64,000 nt of DNA from Allacma fusca (lineage: Eukaryota > Arthropoda > Collembola > Symphypleona > Sminthuridae): positions 48,037,067 to 48,101,066 of the forward strand of contig OX359245.1 in NCBI GenBank assembly GCA_947179485.1. Direction: 5' to 3'. The stretch's first letter is position 1. Each line of letters starts with the position of its first letter. Positions 1-10,880 of the stretch are shown here, in pieces. A program made the translations under genes and the position numbers. The notes beneath the pieces are model-generated. The model was not told the origin of the DNA. It did not search any database and worked only from the letters and a program-made list of their open reading frames with translations.

Positions 1-160
1 ATATGAATGATTGCAATACAAATGGGTTATACAGACTTGAATTATAAATCCATTACAATATTGACAGATCCCGCTTCTGAATGACATTTTACTTCTAGGG
101 TTTTACCCAAGCGTCACCCTCGGTTTGGAGTACTTCGGAAATAAAATATGTGATCATTTC
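1..160. repeat. Background repeat segment (H motif)
   Basis: Non-coding. The stretch around 60-150 (CCCGCTTCTGAATGA, then TTTTACCCAAGCGTC and CGGTTTGGAGTACTTCG) recurs at about 50070-50150 and, more diverged, near 20930, 43790 and 55890. It is part of the diverged repeat background. Similarity to the 50-kb copy stops near 160, which is where the Penelope-like insertion probably ends. Confidence 0.6.
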
Positions 161-362
161 TATGACCCCGCAAGTAGCAAGTAATAACTAGTGTATCACT
201 TCACCCCGTACTTCTCGTTGAAGGATCATTAGTAATAAACCATTTTACTCTTCGAAAACTGGTCATCCAAAAATTTATGGGATAGGTAAGTGTCCTGCAA
301 CAACCGATGTCAAAAAAGTAGAGTTGGAACTTTGGTGATTTTCTATATTGATTTATTCAAAC

Positions 363-393
363 GACATGTTTCGAGTCAAAATTTCATCATCAG
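363..393 (-). ncRNA. Hammerhead-ribozyme-like core in the Penelope 3' region
   Basis: On the minus strand the order is CTGATGA (393-387), a short spacer that folds only weakly, GAAAC (372-368), then ATGTC (369-363 region). CUGAUGA plus GAAA is the conserved hammerhead core, and Penelope-like elements are known to carry hammerhead motifs. Stem II is poor here and stem I is not obvious, so this is probably a decayed or minimal copy. Activity cannot be judged by eye. Confidence 0.35.
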
Positions 394-1105
394 GCTAAAA
401 GTATCAAAGAGTGTTAATTATTATAAGAAATATAGTTGAATGGATATTCGTGTGCATAGAATTAAATAAAAATAATAAATAAAAATATATATGATCCCGT
501 AGAGATATATTTACATGTATATCAAAGAGGCTCAAACTCTTACTTTGAATAATAAGTAGTAGTCAAAAGTAATTAGTAGTTAAGATTCATCCGTGTCAGT
601 GAGTTCATCAGAAAAGATTGTATACTGAAAATAGTAAGTATTAAAACAATAAATCCATGGAAATATCTAAGGTACAATTATTATCATATAGAGGCATGTG
701 ACGCTAACCAAATGAACAGTATGTAGCTATGTATACTTTATAGCACAACGTATACAACACACTCAAAGTAAACTCACAAAGTACCATCATCAGTAGAATT
801 CTTTGGTTTCAAATGTAATAAAAAAATGTAATAAAAAATATATAAATAGTTACATGTTAGAATCTGAAGTCTTGTACATAAAATTAGTGGTTGTAGTTTG
901 ACTTGTGGGAAAGAATAAAAATTCTCACTTAAAAAATTGTGGCACAATTATGATACAAGTTACTGAGAGTTTTGGGAACTACACTGTTTCACAAGTCAGA
1001 GTTGAAAGTTGTGACAGTACTGACTTTAAAGAGAGATGAAAGCCGAGTTAGAAATTACATAATAAAATTTGAATTTGGTGGTCTGGAATAGCTTTCGTGC
1101 AAGTA

Positions 1106-3436
1106 TTACTTGAGTAATTCAATAATGTTGCTGCTTCTCTTAAATGCTGTCTTGACTTTGATTTGTTTTGCTACTGTTGTATATTCTGGGTCTGAAATAG
1201 CATTTAAATTTTTTTGAAGTAAATTTTGTACGAAGGATTTCATATTGATAGTATTGCTATTGTATGTAAATCCGAGATAAAGTGTGTTGTTCTCATTAGT
1301 GTTGGTAATTGGTACAATATCTGTGATCAAATCTGGATTAAATTTGGAAATATAGTTAATTATTATTGGCTTTTTGGGTAAAATTAAAGAATCTCTTTCT
1401 AATGACGTAAGTCTATTTGCAGTATCAATCAATAGTTCCAATGGGTATTCACGTTTCAGAAATTCTAACAATAAGTTATGCAGCTTAGTCAGTCGATCTG
1501 TCAAACTTGAACACAATTTAATGATGCGTAGTCCTTGGGAGTAAGGAAGGCTTTAAAGAGTTTTTTTCGGATGATTACTCTTGTAATGAAGGTAAAGCTG
1601 TTTCACCATGGGTTTTTTAAAAATCGACGTTTCTAAAATATTTCCTTGTTTTAGTATGACCATAACATCCAAAAATTCGACTGAAACATTACTGAATTTA
1701 TGTGTAAACTTAAGGAATTTATGCTGAAATACATCATTCAGCCATGCATCAAAGTTAATTATTTCTGTTACATCAACAATAAAAAATATGTCATCTATAA
1801 ATCTACCTTGGAATACAATTGATTTGTGTGAAAGAATATTGATTAGCTCTTTGTACACGGTTATATTAGCAATAGCTACACTCGCAGTATTTCCCATTGC
1901 TATTCCTGATATTTGTTCCAGAATAATGTCTTGAAACGTGACATAATTTTTATACAGCGTCCATTTCAGTAATAACCTTAGCATAAATTCGGTCAAACTA
2001 TAGGGGTTAATCTTATATTCTTTAAAAATGTTAACAATATTGTCAATACATATTTTTGGTGGCAATGAAGGATATAAAGAATCCACATCAGAAGTTGTCA
2101 GTATGTATTTTCTAGTTGGATTTAAATTAATTGTGGTCAGTAACAGTAAAAAATGGTTCGTATCCAGAATAATATTAGGTACATTAAGCATTACGGGTTG
2201 CAAGATAATGTCTAATAATTTGCTTACATGTCGATTAAAGGTATTGCAGTTTGCACTAATTGGTCTACCTGGTGGAAATGTATTTACATTTGTTTGCAAT
2301 TTATGTACCTTTGGCAACACATAAAATTTAGCTGGGGAGAATTTTTCCGGTATTAGAGATGTGAGATTACAAATATTTTTAAATAGAGATTCGTAATTAA
2401 TTATGCCATTACGTACTAAAAATATATTATCTGAGAATTCCTCCTTGCTAACCACCCTATAATTATTTATATTGTATAATTGTTTAAATACTTCGTTGTT
2501 ATAGTCAGTAGTGTTACATATTACCAAGCCTGCATTTTTATCCGCAGGGATTAATTTTAGTTGGTTATTACAGACAAATTGTTTACACCAGTTAATTATT
2601 ACAGGATTTGGGAATGAATTTGTACAATAACTATTCCTCACAAAATCGTCGGCTGCCCTATTAATGACGTCAAGTTTGAAAAACGAATCTTCTAATTCAC
2701 AGTGTGCTTTGCCATTGTTTTCTACTTTAGCTTTGTGCAACAGCTGTTTAACCTTCGTAAAGTTAGCACTATTGTTGTCTTTAAAAAATATTTTCCAGCT
2801 TATTTTTCGAATACCTTCTCTGAGTTCATTTTTTAAAATGTTCTTATTTAGTAAAGTATGTGGGCAAAATTTAGGGCCTAGTTTACAAATTGAGTCTAAA
2901 AGAGGCGGAATTTTAATTTTAGTTAAGTTATGTAAAATGGAGTCGCTGTTATTAGTCAACCTTATGATCTTTGCAATTTGTTTGTGAAATGGTTGAAGTT
3001 CTGGTGGCGTTGTTTTGTTAATATTAACAAATCTTCTGGTGTATTTATTATTGTTGGAGTTTGAGCCGTCATCGTTTCATTTACTGGAAGGGAGGTCCAG
3101 ATCAGCAAGTCTAATGTTACTGATGGGAATTCTGGAATGATTCTTATCTTGGGACACTTCAAAATGATCTTGCAACTGTTGTCGTTGGAGGTGAAAGTTA
3201 CGTGAATGACCACGGGACTTTCTGTATCCGTTGTTATGACGACTGTTCCCATATTGGTTGTAGCGCTGGTTATTGCCAGATCTGTTGGAGTTATTTGGTG
3301 GTGGTCTATTTTGAAACTTCCCCTGAATATTGTAGGGGTTTATTCGAGTTTGTGGGCTAATGAATGAAGAGGAATCTGTAGAGTGTTGTTCGAGTGTTGA
3401 GTGTTGAGTGTAGAGTGTTGTTAAATTCGAGTACAA
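1106..3436 (-). pseudogene. Penelope-like reverse transcriptase, two in-frame stops
   Basis: One continuous minus-strand reading frame of about 777 codons, broken by TGA at 3077-3079 and TAA at 1553-1555 and otherwise open with no frameshift. The upstream part (3436-3080) is Asn/Arg/Gly-rich and low-complexity. The core carries Penelope-type RT motifs in order: PADKNAGLVI, PKVHK, GRPIS, DVDSLYPSLP, GIAMGN and the catalytic RFIDDIFFI (FIDD in place of YADD), then FLDVMV and YLHYKSNHPKK. After the TAA the frame continues with the family's usual post-RT region and ends at KTAFKRSSNI-IELLK. No GIY-YIG endonuclease follows, so this is either an endonuclease-lacking type or a truncated copy. No ATG is evident at the 5' end of the frame. 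In life the protein would prime reverse transcription at DNA ends. The stops make it a pseudogene. Confidence 0.85.
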
Positions 3437-4995
3437 TCAGTTTTCGACCCAAGATTTTTCATTTAATCATGGTAATACGTCGTACAGACGTACCGACAAG
3501 CAAATACTCTAAAAGGCCGGTACGCACAAATTTCGTAAAAAATTTGTTTCAAAAAATATTTTAATGGTGACATGTAGGAACTTTGACAGGCTTTTCAGGG
3601 AGCTGCTTGATAGGTCCTTACATTGAGAATTATGCACATGACCGGGAGAGACCCATATCAGGGTTAGCAAATATAATTTTAAGCTGCAAGAACAAAAAAC
3701 CTTTTTTAAAGGAGATACAAGGGGTAAAAACTTTATAAAAATTACCCATAAAAATAAATATTTATTGTAAATACTATAGCTGGTTCAATGCAACAACTTT
3801 TTGTACTGTTTTTTGTTTCATGCATTTGCTTTTTTTCCAAACAAATTCTCAGAATGAATTAAAACGATTGATTGATTAGTCACCCTTCACCCTTTTTTGA
3901 ATTATTGGGGGAAGCTAACAATTAGTGCAATGGATAATTAAATCAAAATTTTAAAATCATGAACAATAAAATTTAGACCCTCATTACTTAGAACTAAAAA
4001 CTTGAGCGTCAGCTTCATTTCAACTCCAATTAAAATTGAGGAACCCATGTGGATAAATTTTATTGGGAAAGAATTGTCTTTTCAATATTCAGAGCTTCAC
4101 TACTGCTTTAGAAATCTTACGGTTCGCATGGACGACATTTAGGCAAAGATAAATTCCTGGACTTATTTGCCAGTACTGCCTATTGCGGGTGCAAAAATTG
4201 CACAAATATGTATACATGTGTTATATACATACATATGTCTATTGGTATATTAAATAAAATAAATAATTAAGCAAGGACAGGATTAACATTCAATTACCTA
4301 ATTTTTTTCCCCCAAAGTATTATAAAGCTGATTTATCATTCGTGGGATAAATCTTACTTCAATCTTTTGCCTCCTGTGTCTAAAATCCTAGACGTAATGA
4401 TCTCCTATTGTGCTCGTTGGGAAGGCCATTGAATTTGCTACAAAACAAATTACAGCTTTTAAAAATTTGTTAACTTGATTTGCACTCAACCTGCAATATG
4501 AAAACAATTAGAATAAAATAATTGTCTAGAAACTAGGGCTTCTGTCGGGAACGGAGAGTCCTGAGGTTTTCGGGACGGGACCGGGGCAGTTTTGGGACAA
4601 ACGTTTTGTCCCCATGTTATTTCGGGACTGAATCGGAATGAACGTTTTTGTCCCGAAGGTTTCGGGACGGGACGGGACAATAGATTGGGACAGAAAAAAA
4701 TATCTTTAGAGTTTACTATTGCTCTAAAAATGAATATGTATGGGTATCAATCCGTTTAAAATTTGTTGTTGTGTCTGTAAATACTTTTTAAAGTAAACGT
4801 TCGCTATTATTGGAGGTATTTTTATAGAAATAAGGGAATTTGGAACATTTTTTAAGACTTGGATTATAAAAGGGACACGTCCGGAGGTTTTCGGGACGAG
4901 CCCGGGACAGTTTCGGGGCAAAATGTTTGTAATAATAATAATATTAATATTCGCCCGATCAGGGGGCCCATTTTATTCTTGCATTTAACCATAAG

Positions 4996-5997
4996 GGCTG
5001 AGTTCTACTTTCCCGGCCACAAATTACCTTCCACCTTCCACTCACCCATATATTAACACTATAATACATAAGTAACTTCCACCAGACTTCCACCTCCCAC
5101 CAAACTTCCACTTGGCCTCCCACCGAACTTCCACTTGACCTTCCACCAGACTTTCCATCTAACCTTCCACCTTCCCCTTGATCATTCCACCTGACCTTAC
5201 ACGTGACTACCCACATTACCCATACAGACTCTGTAGTCTGGCTTTGACAATATTTACAAAGAGCTAACTAAAAAAATACTATAATGCCTCCCTACATGAG
5301 TTACTGCATGGCCGAAGCTCCTTTCTTTTGTGCCTATTCATCTGAAAATAAAAGTCTTGGATCAATTTCGGTGTGTTAACTTTTGTTTCGCATTTTTTAT
5401 TCGTAAAATTAACACGAACGTTAAAACACTAGACTGTTTTAAGTGAAAACTAACTCATGTAATTAACTATAAAAATGCAGCTCACCTTTGAGAAAACAAG
5501 TAACAACATGTTACAAAATCATTATACTGATATGTACAAGTATGATGGTCAGATTTCGATGGTGTTGTATAGAATTATGTCAAAGGACTGATAAAAATCA
5601 ACCACTGGAAAACACGTGATTCGAAAGGGCTCAGTTGCAGTAATTACCGGTGAACTTATTTTTAACAAAAGTTTTAAAAAGTATTTAGCAAATTCCGTAA
5701 CAACTTACGATTAATGGCATGACGAAAACTTAGCTCTGCGACTTACTTTTCCCAATAAATTAAAACGCTGATTTACAGTTTGAATAGTCGCATACAGGGG
5801 GCAACGCATTAACTATCTCCAGTTCGCACTTTGTGTTTCACCCACCAGAACACAGTGGGTTATGTTAATTAACACAGGCAAAGATCAGGAAGGTAAAAAA
5901 TCTGTAAAATTTTGGTGGAATGTCAAGTGGAAGGTCTAGTGGAAGGTGGAAATCCTGGTGGATGGTAATTTTGTGGCCGGGAAAGTAGAACTCAGCC
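4996..5997. mobile_element. Nested 1.0-kb TIR element with perfect 8-bp TSD
   Basis: Terminal inverted repeats of about 36 bp (GGCTGAGTTCTACTTTCCCG at the left; the right end is its reverse complement) flanked by ACCATAAG at 4988-4995 and again at 5998-6005. Next to each TIR lie degenerate tandem CTTCCACC / GGTGGAAG repeats. The 85-codon minus-strand ORF over the left repeats (4959-5216) comes from these repeats and is not a gene. An 8-bp duplication fits hAT, P or Mutator-like families; the superfamily is not certain. Confidence 0.9.
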
Positions 5998-6047
5998 ACC
6001 ATAAGTCATCATGCCATACACAATTTTGAGAACTTGTGAAGTTACAA

Positions 6048-6246
6048 CTGAGAAGCTTATACCGGCCCTCTTCGGTTTTTATAGAGTGGCCCCTTTCACG
6101 CCCTTCTCCTCACCTCACCCAAAGCTATAGTAGAAGATAGAAAGAGCAGTGCAAATTTTTTCGAAAGTATCAGAGCTTTACCGGAGTCGAAATCGACTCC
6201 AGCCGCAACGAACGGGACGCTCTGACCACTCAGCCACCACTGCGTG
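6048..6246 (-). mobile_element. tRNA-derived SINE-like fragment
   Basis: Read on the minus strand it has an A-box-like TGGCTGAGTGG (6236-6226) and, 26 bases on, a B-box-like GGAGTCGATTTCGACTCC (6200-6183), the spacing of a tRNA-type internal promoter. It sits between hAT-element sequences that align with each other across it. The 3' limit is a guess and no target duplication was recognised. Confidence 0.45.
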
Positions 6247-6516
6247 GCTAACTGTTTGTTCTCATGTCATTTCGGGACTGAATCGGGACAGAATTGTCGG
6301 TGCGACAAAAAAAATCCCCAGTAAAAGCCCTACAAGAAACCATAATTTTGAAAAGCAAATAATTTTGAAAATTTTTAACTTCCACGCCGGTTTAAATAAT
6401 TATTTATCAGAATTGGAATCCCATAGTCACAACAGATGAGTCTCTGCTAGAGCTGGCTTCAGGTATCAAAAAATCAGGATCCGATTTCTACTAACGTTTC
6501 TGTACTCTGAGATAAT

Positions 6517-7220
6517 GAGACCGGACCTACGGTCTGGTGGTGTAGTGAATCTGTAAGGCCGCAGAAGAGTCGGCTTTCGACTCTAGCTCACCCCAAAATA
6601 ATTTCAGGTCATTTCTATCTTTCTCTATACACTATCGATATGCAAATGAGGTCTGGAGGCATGTTGCGCATTCTTGGAAGAGTATCAGCAGGAGTAGTGT
6701 GTGCCGTACACTGATAATGATTCGTAAGATGAATTGGTGTATTTGTATATACTTCGACTGCTGATATCTTGGATAAGATTGTGTCCGTGGCATGTCCCGT
6801 GTCTCCTCCCTAGTCTGCATATCCTCTGTCTCTACCTGTAGCTTCACATTTCACTCTCTCTCTATAGCTAAGTCTGCGTATGTGTGTGGTGATATACATG
6901 CTTGCGAGACTGCGGGGATGCTGTGTGTGACACCGGGTATGTGCTTTGAAACTGTATGTGCTAATGTATAGCGGACTGCACACGTAGCGGGGGCCTAGAC
7001 CTCTACCTTCGGTTATTAGTCATATGATGACGAGTTTACATGCAGGCCTGTGGTTGAATAAGTGTGGAATGGGCGGCCGCCCCACTTTACAGTACGCAGC
7101 TAATGGGCCAGAATGGCTCCAATTTGTAAATAAAAATAAGAGAATAAAGGAGGTAAAGAAAACTCTGTAAGGCCTTAAGGGCAAGAAATCGGAGTATAAA
7201 CCCCAAATAATAAAAAAAAA
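6517..7220 (+). mobile_element. SINE-like retroposon with 14-bp target duplication
   Basis: Flanked by TACTCTGAGATAAT at 6503-6516 and 7221-7234. The head (6517-6590) looks tRNA-derived: TGGTGGTGTAGTG resembles an A box, and GGCTTTCGACTC about 35 bases later resembles a B box. The 3' end is A-rich (AATAATAAAAAAAAA), after a tail with GGAGTATAAACCCCAAATAA that resembles LINE 3' ends. The empty target is present at 53169-53182 in segment A copy 2, where the sequence continues straight into the same flank. At about 704 bp it is long for a SINE, so the body may be composite. Confidence 0.8.
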
Positions 7221-7381
7221 TACTCTGAGATAATATTAAAAATAATCAATACACAATCTAAAAATAATTTAGTTGAAAATAGGATATTTAAAATAATAGA
7301 TTCGATTTAACGCTTAAGTTCAATAAAAATGATTTAAAATTATTGCAATTTTTTGAAAGTTGAGTTCCTCACTTTTAAACA

Positions 7382-8274
7382 GAAGCTCCAAGTTAGCAGA
7401 CGGCTGACAAATATTGGTACAAGTTTGCCGACAGATGTCGGGTAAATATACAACTTGACAGACGACCGACAGCCTACAAAAATATGCCCAACTCGGCCGT
7501 CAGATGTCGGCCAAACGTGCAACTTGGCCGACAGCCGACAACCGACAAAATATCCAAATTAGCCGACGGACGACAACCAGCGATCCAAAATACAGATGGT
7601 CATAATCAGACTTGGAAAACCGAAATATATCGTTTTCGTTTGCTAGTCATACGTTTTTGGGAATTTGTTTTCGTTTTACCGAAATTATTTCTTTCAGTTT
7701 CCGTTTTAGTTATCAAAAACCGTTGTCAAATTTTCGGTTAATATCTTAATTAATCTGATATCGTTTTCCATGTGTGCTCATAATATACAATAATTTGTTT
7801 GTAACGAAACAATCAAGCTGCATCATGAAGGGAAGGTAATTTTTATTCTAACATAATTGATTTCAAAAAGTCATTGTTTTATTCATTTTGGATTATTTTC
7901 ATATGTATTTGTACTGAATAATATTCTCAGATATTCAAAATGCCGGCCACTGTATCACACTTGTGTAACCATATTTTTACCTCCTGATGCTTTTACTATC
8001 CAAAATGAATAAAACAATGACATTTGAAATTAATTGCATTAGAATAAAAATTACCGTTTTGTCGGCTGTCGGCTAAGTTAGACATTTTGTCGGCTGTCGG
8101 CCAAGTTGCATGTTTGGCCGACATCTGACGGCCGAGTTGGGCTATATTTTTGTCGGCTGTCGGCAAGGTTAACATTTTGTCGGCTGTCGGTCGTCTGCCA
8201 AGTTGTATATTTAGCCGGTATCTGTCGGCTAACTTGGACCAATATTTGTCGGTCGTCGGCTAACTTGGAGCTTC
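7382..8274. mobile_element. Fold-back element built of GCCGACA repeats
   Basis: Arms 7382-7570 and about 8060-8274 are inverted copies starting GAAGCTCCAAGTTAGC. Each arm consists of degenerate tandem units containing CTTGGCCGACAGCCGACAAA. The flanks (TTTAAACA and CGAATTCG) do not match, so no target duplication is seen. In segment A copy 2 about 320 bp of different DNA lies at this position. The middle (7600-7830) is TTTTCG/CCGAAA-rich and non-coding. Confidence 0.75.
7835..8055. mobile_element. Small inverted-repeat element inside the fold-back
   Basis: Starts GGTAATTTTTATTCTAA and ends with its reverse complement. The arms (about 7835-7895 and 7995-8055) include TCATTGTTTTATTCATTTTG and its inverse. 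Probably a separate hairpin MITE nested in the larger fold-back element. No coding potential. Confidence 0.65.
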
Positions 8275-9419
8275 CGAATTCGCAAACCAATTATTGAGCT
8301 AACTAATTTCTTCAAGCTTTGTCTTCTCATAGTTCTTACAGGTGGAACCATGGGAATTCAAAAAATGTATATTTCTAGCAAATTGTCTTCCGTGTTTTCG
8401 GAAATGCAATGGATACAAGATACAACGGTCAATGAAATGGGGAACTTAAGATGTCTTGGAAGAAGTGACATTTTGAAAACTAATTGTAATTGAGACTATA
8501 ATTGATCAACCCTTATTTTCACAATATTTTAAAAACTTTAAAATTTGACTGCTTGATATATCATTTTATCAAAAGTGTTTAAAGACGCAGGGGGTTCGAA
8601 GATACAAAGGAATAAGAAATTAATTCAAAGGAAGATTTTTTTACTTTCTAAGGATGTTTTTATAATTCAATGTAAATCAAATCAAGGTTTCATGATAAAT
8701 TTAACAATTCACTTGTAAATCATTATTTAAGCTTAAAATATGCAAAAGTAAACAATTGGGTCAAGCATAACACTATAGTTTGTGATTTATATCATTGCAT
8801 CAGATTGCGTTACAGGCCTAAAGAATCTTCTCATACATACTAAGGATTTTCGTCTAAATTCCTGGTGTGGAATTAATGCCCCATTCATTTGAAAATATGA
8901 TACGAAACTAATTTTTTGCAAACATTAGTTTCAGAGAGTATGATAGATGGGCGATGTATCCATGGTGTAAGGTAACTATAATTTAATTAAATAAAAATAG
9001 GTACATATAGTGAAACATTAGTGAAACATTAGCTAAATTTGATATGTTCGAAAAAACTCTTAAGAAAACCCCACTCCCTGAGGACGTTTTGAGTAACTGG
9101 GAGAAAATAAATTTTGAATAATCTGAAAGGATTGTATGCAAACATAAATGTGCTGAAAACTTGTCTACACTTGCAATTAACTCAACCTTCTGTTTGTAGC
9201 GTTGGTGTAAATAAGGAAATACTATAAAGCATTTTTTTAAAATTATTTAAATTGTCAATCAAATATGTCAGAATGGGCATTCGATACCCGGAAATTATTC
9301 CAATCTTGTCAAACACAGCTTTAATTTTAAAATCTTGCTTTAATGTTAAATGAAAATTACAAATGCGGCTGTAAAATGTATAAAAGTCTAGTAAAGAGCT
9401 CTGTAGTAATTTAGAATGT

Positions 9420-10880
9420 CAACGCCAAGTTAAATATTTTTATTTCGCTCAGTTTCATATGGTATCCGCCATTAGAGATGGAGCGCCAGTCAATTCACTC
9501 GAGATAATGATTGCAAGCATATTGTCATTTGATATATTTGTGTATTTGAGATTGTGCAACATTTAACAGAATATAAAAATCCTCACTCATTTTTTTACTA
9601 TTAACCTCGCGACCTCATTATGGAGGAATCCTCAAGAGAGATTAAAAATGTCCCGATGAGGATAATAATGGAGAAAGTTGAAAAATAACTTGAAGTTACT
9701 CTCAATTTGAAACCATTTTAAATAATTTTATATCTCATCCAAGTCTTGGTGAAATCAAAAATTGGTGTTTTCTAAAATTTCAAAAGTTAATATTTCCAAG
9801 CAAACTAGTAAATCCGGGGACACGGTTCATTAACTTTGCTACGCTTCCTCAAAAGGAGCCTGCGCGGATGCCAAATATCAAATGGGGTTCATGATTTAAT
9901 AAATTTGCGTAGTTCTCAACACAGCATGTTGTAGAGTAGGCAGCTTTCTTGATTTTACGTTTTCATAAAAGTATGCAAATATTTAAGGTACTTGGATTTT
10001 AGGTTCGGGTATTTCAAGCAATGTACCTGATGAAATCGACTCAAATAGGTATTCTTCTTAACCCGTTCCCATACCCGTATCTGTACCCAACATTGCAGGT
10101 AAAAAATTATTGTACAAAATTTAACTTTTACCCCACTCTAAATACTTTAATTTATGGATACTTTTTAAATAATGGTCAATGTGTAGCTTGCATTTCCAGT
10201 ATCGTAGTGTTAAAGTTACTCCTATAAGTAACTACAGCAGGTGTCCCAATCTGCCATTTCGGATGGATTTTATTCATTTTGGCGCCAAAGGTTTCCCTCG
10301 TCGAGTCCGTGGGAGGGGAAATGTCAAAAATGAAGAAATGACAAGTATCAAATTTGCTTTCATATAAGTTGAGTTTTTAATTTTCTGACACAACAGAGCA
10401 TAGAAATGGAATTGACATAAAATGTTTTCCAAAATTTACGGTAGTGTTATTGCAGGGTCCCGTAAAACCTTTATCTACAGTCCAGCCCATAACATTGCGT
10501 GGCTTCTTGGTAGTTGCCACACAATTTGATTAAAAGAATATATGAAGTGGGACATTACGGGTTCGGGTTCTGGGAAAAAATGTAATTGGTTCATGAAGGA
10601 CTCGGGTATACCAGGAATAAATTTTGGCGCCAATTAGAATATTTTTACAACGACCTTTTGAGCATCGTGCTCAACTTACTGCGAATTGGGATTAAGAACA
10701 ATATGAAATATTCAGCTCTTAAAATAAAAACGAAAAACTATGCATGCTCCATAACAATTGTTTAAGGTTAGTAAAGATCGACGCGACTTGAAATTTTTTC
10801 CGTAGTTGTGGAAACTCGTCATGATAGGTAGTCCTGTAAATTGGCTGTAAAAATATGTAGTACGTCCCTAGCGCATATAT
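9420..10880. other. Non-coding, no feature recognised
   Basis: AT-rich with short ORFs only. There are patches of TTCGGGTA / ACCCGTAC words near 10000-10080 and 10555-10605, and two GGCGCCAA sites near 10281 and 10624. None of these resolves into an element with clear ends. Confidence 0.5.

Larger units (their letters stand above)
160..3480 (-). mobile_element. Penelope-like retroelement (decayed)
   Basis: A minus-strand element defined by its Penelope-type reverse transcriptase. The downstream side (lower coordinates) has about 950 bp of non-coding sequence with a hammerhead-like motif at 363-393. A degenerate match to the same motif lies at 3438-3472 upstream of the ORF, which would fit the repeated ends (pLTRs) typical of Penelope-like elements. 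The outer limits are estimates, taken from where similarity to the background repeats starts and stops. Target duplications were not recognised. Confidence 0.6.
4534..6332. mobile_element. Non-autonomous hAT-type element, host of nested insertions
   Basis: Begins TAGGGCTTCTGTCGGG and ends CCCAGTAAAAGCCCTA, flanked by CTAGAAAC (4526-4533) and CAAGAAAC (6333-6340), a 7/8 match to an 8-bp target duplication. Both ends carry many GGGAC / CGGGACGGGAC words. The paralogous segment at 52994-53001 reads TAAGAAAC with no insertion, so the empty site is visible in this window. No transposase remains. It contains a nested element at 4996-5997 and a SINE-like piece at about 6048-6246. Confidence 0.85.
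3550..9420. repeat. Long repeat segment A, copy 1 (interrupted)
   Basis: Starts with GACATGTAGGAACTTTGACA and runs in parallel with 51425-54740 for several kb, at an identity that looks like roughly 80-90% by eye. Copy 1 is longer because it carries insertions: 4534-6332, 6517-7220 and 7382-8274. No coding potential was seen in the segment itself; its short ORFs are not conserved between the copies. Confidence 0.85.

Noticed and set aside
3077..3079. TGA as a recoded or readthrough codon in the Penelope-like frame
   Set aside because: A second stop (TAA at 1553) breaks the same frame and no recoding signal is visible. Simple decay explains both.
4959..5216. Gly/Trp-rich minus-strand ORF
   Set aside because: Produced by the CTTCCACC tandem repeats next to a transposon end.
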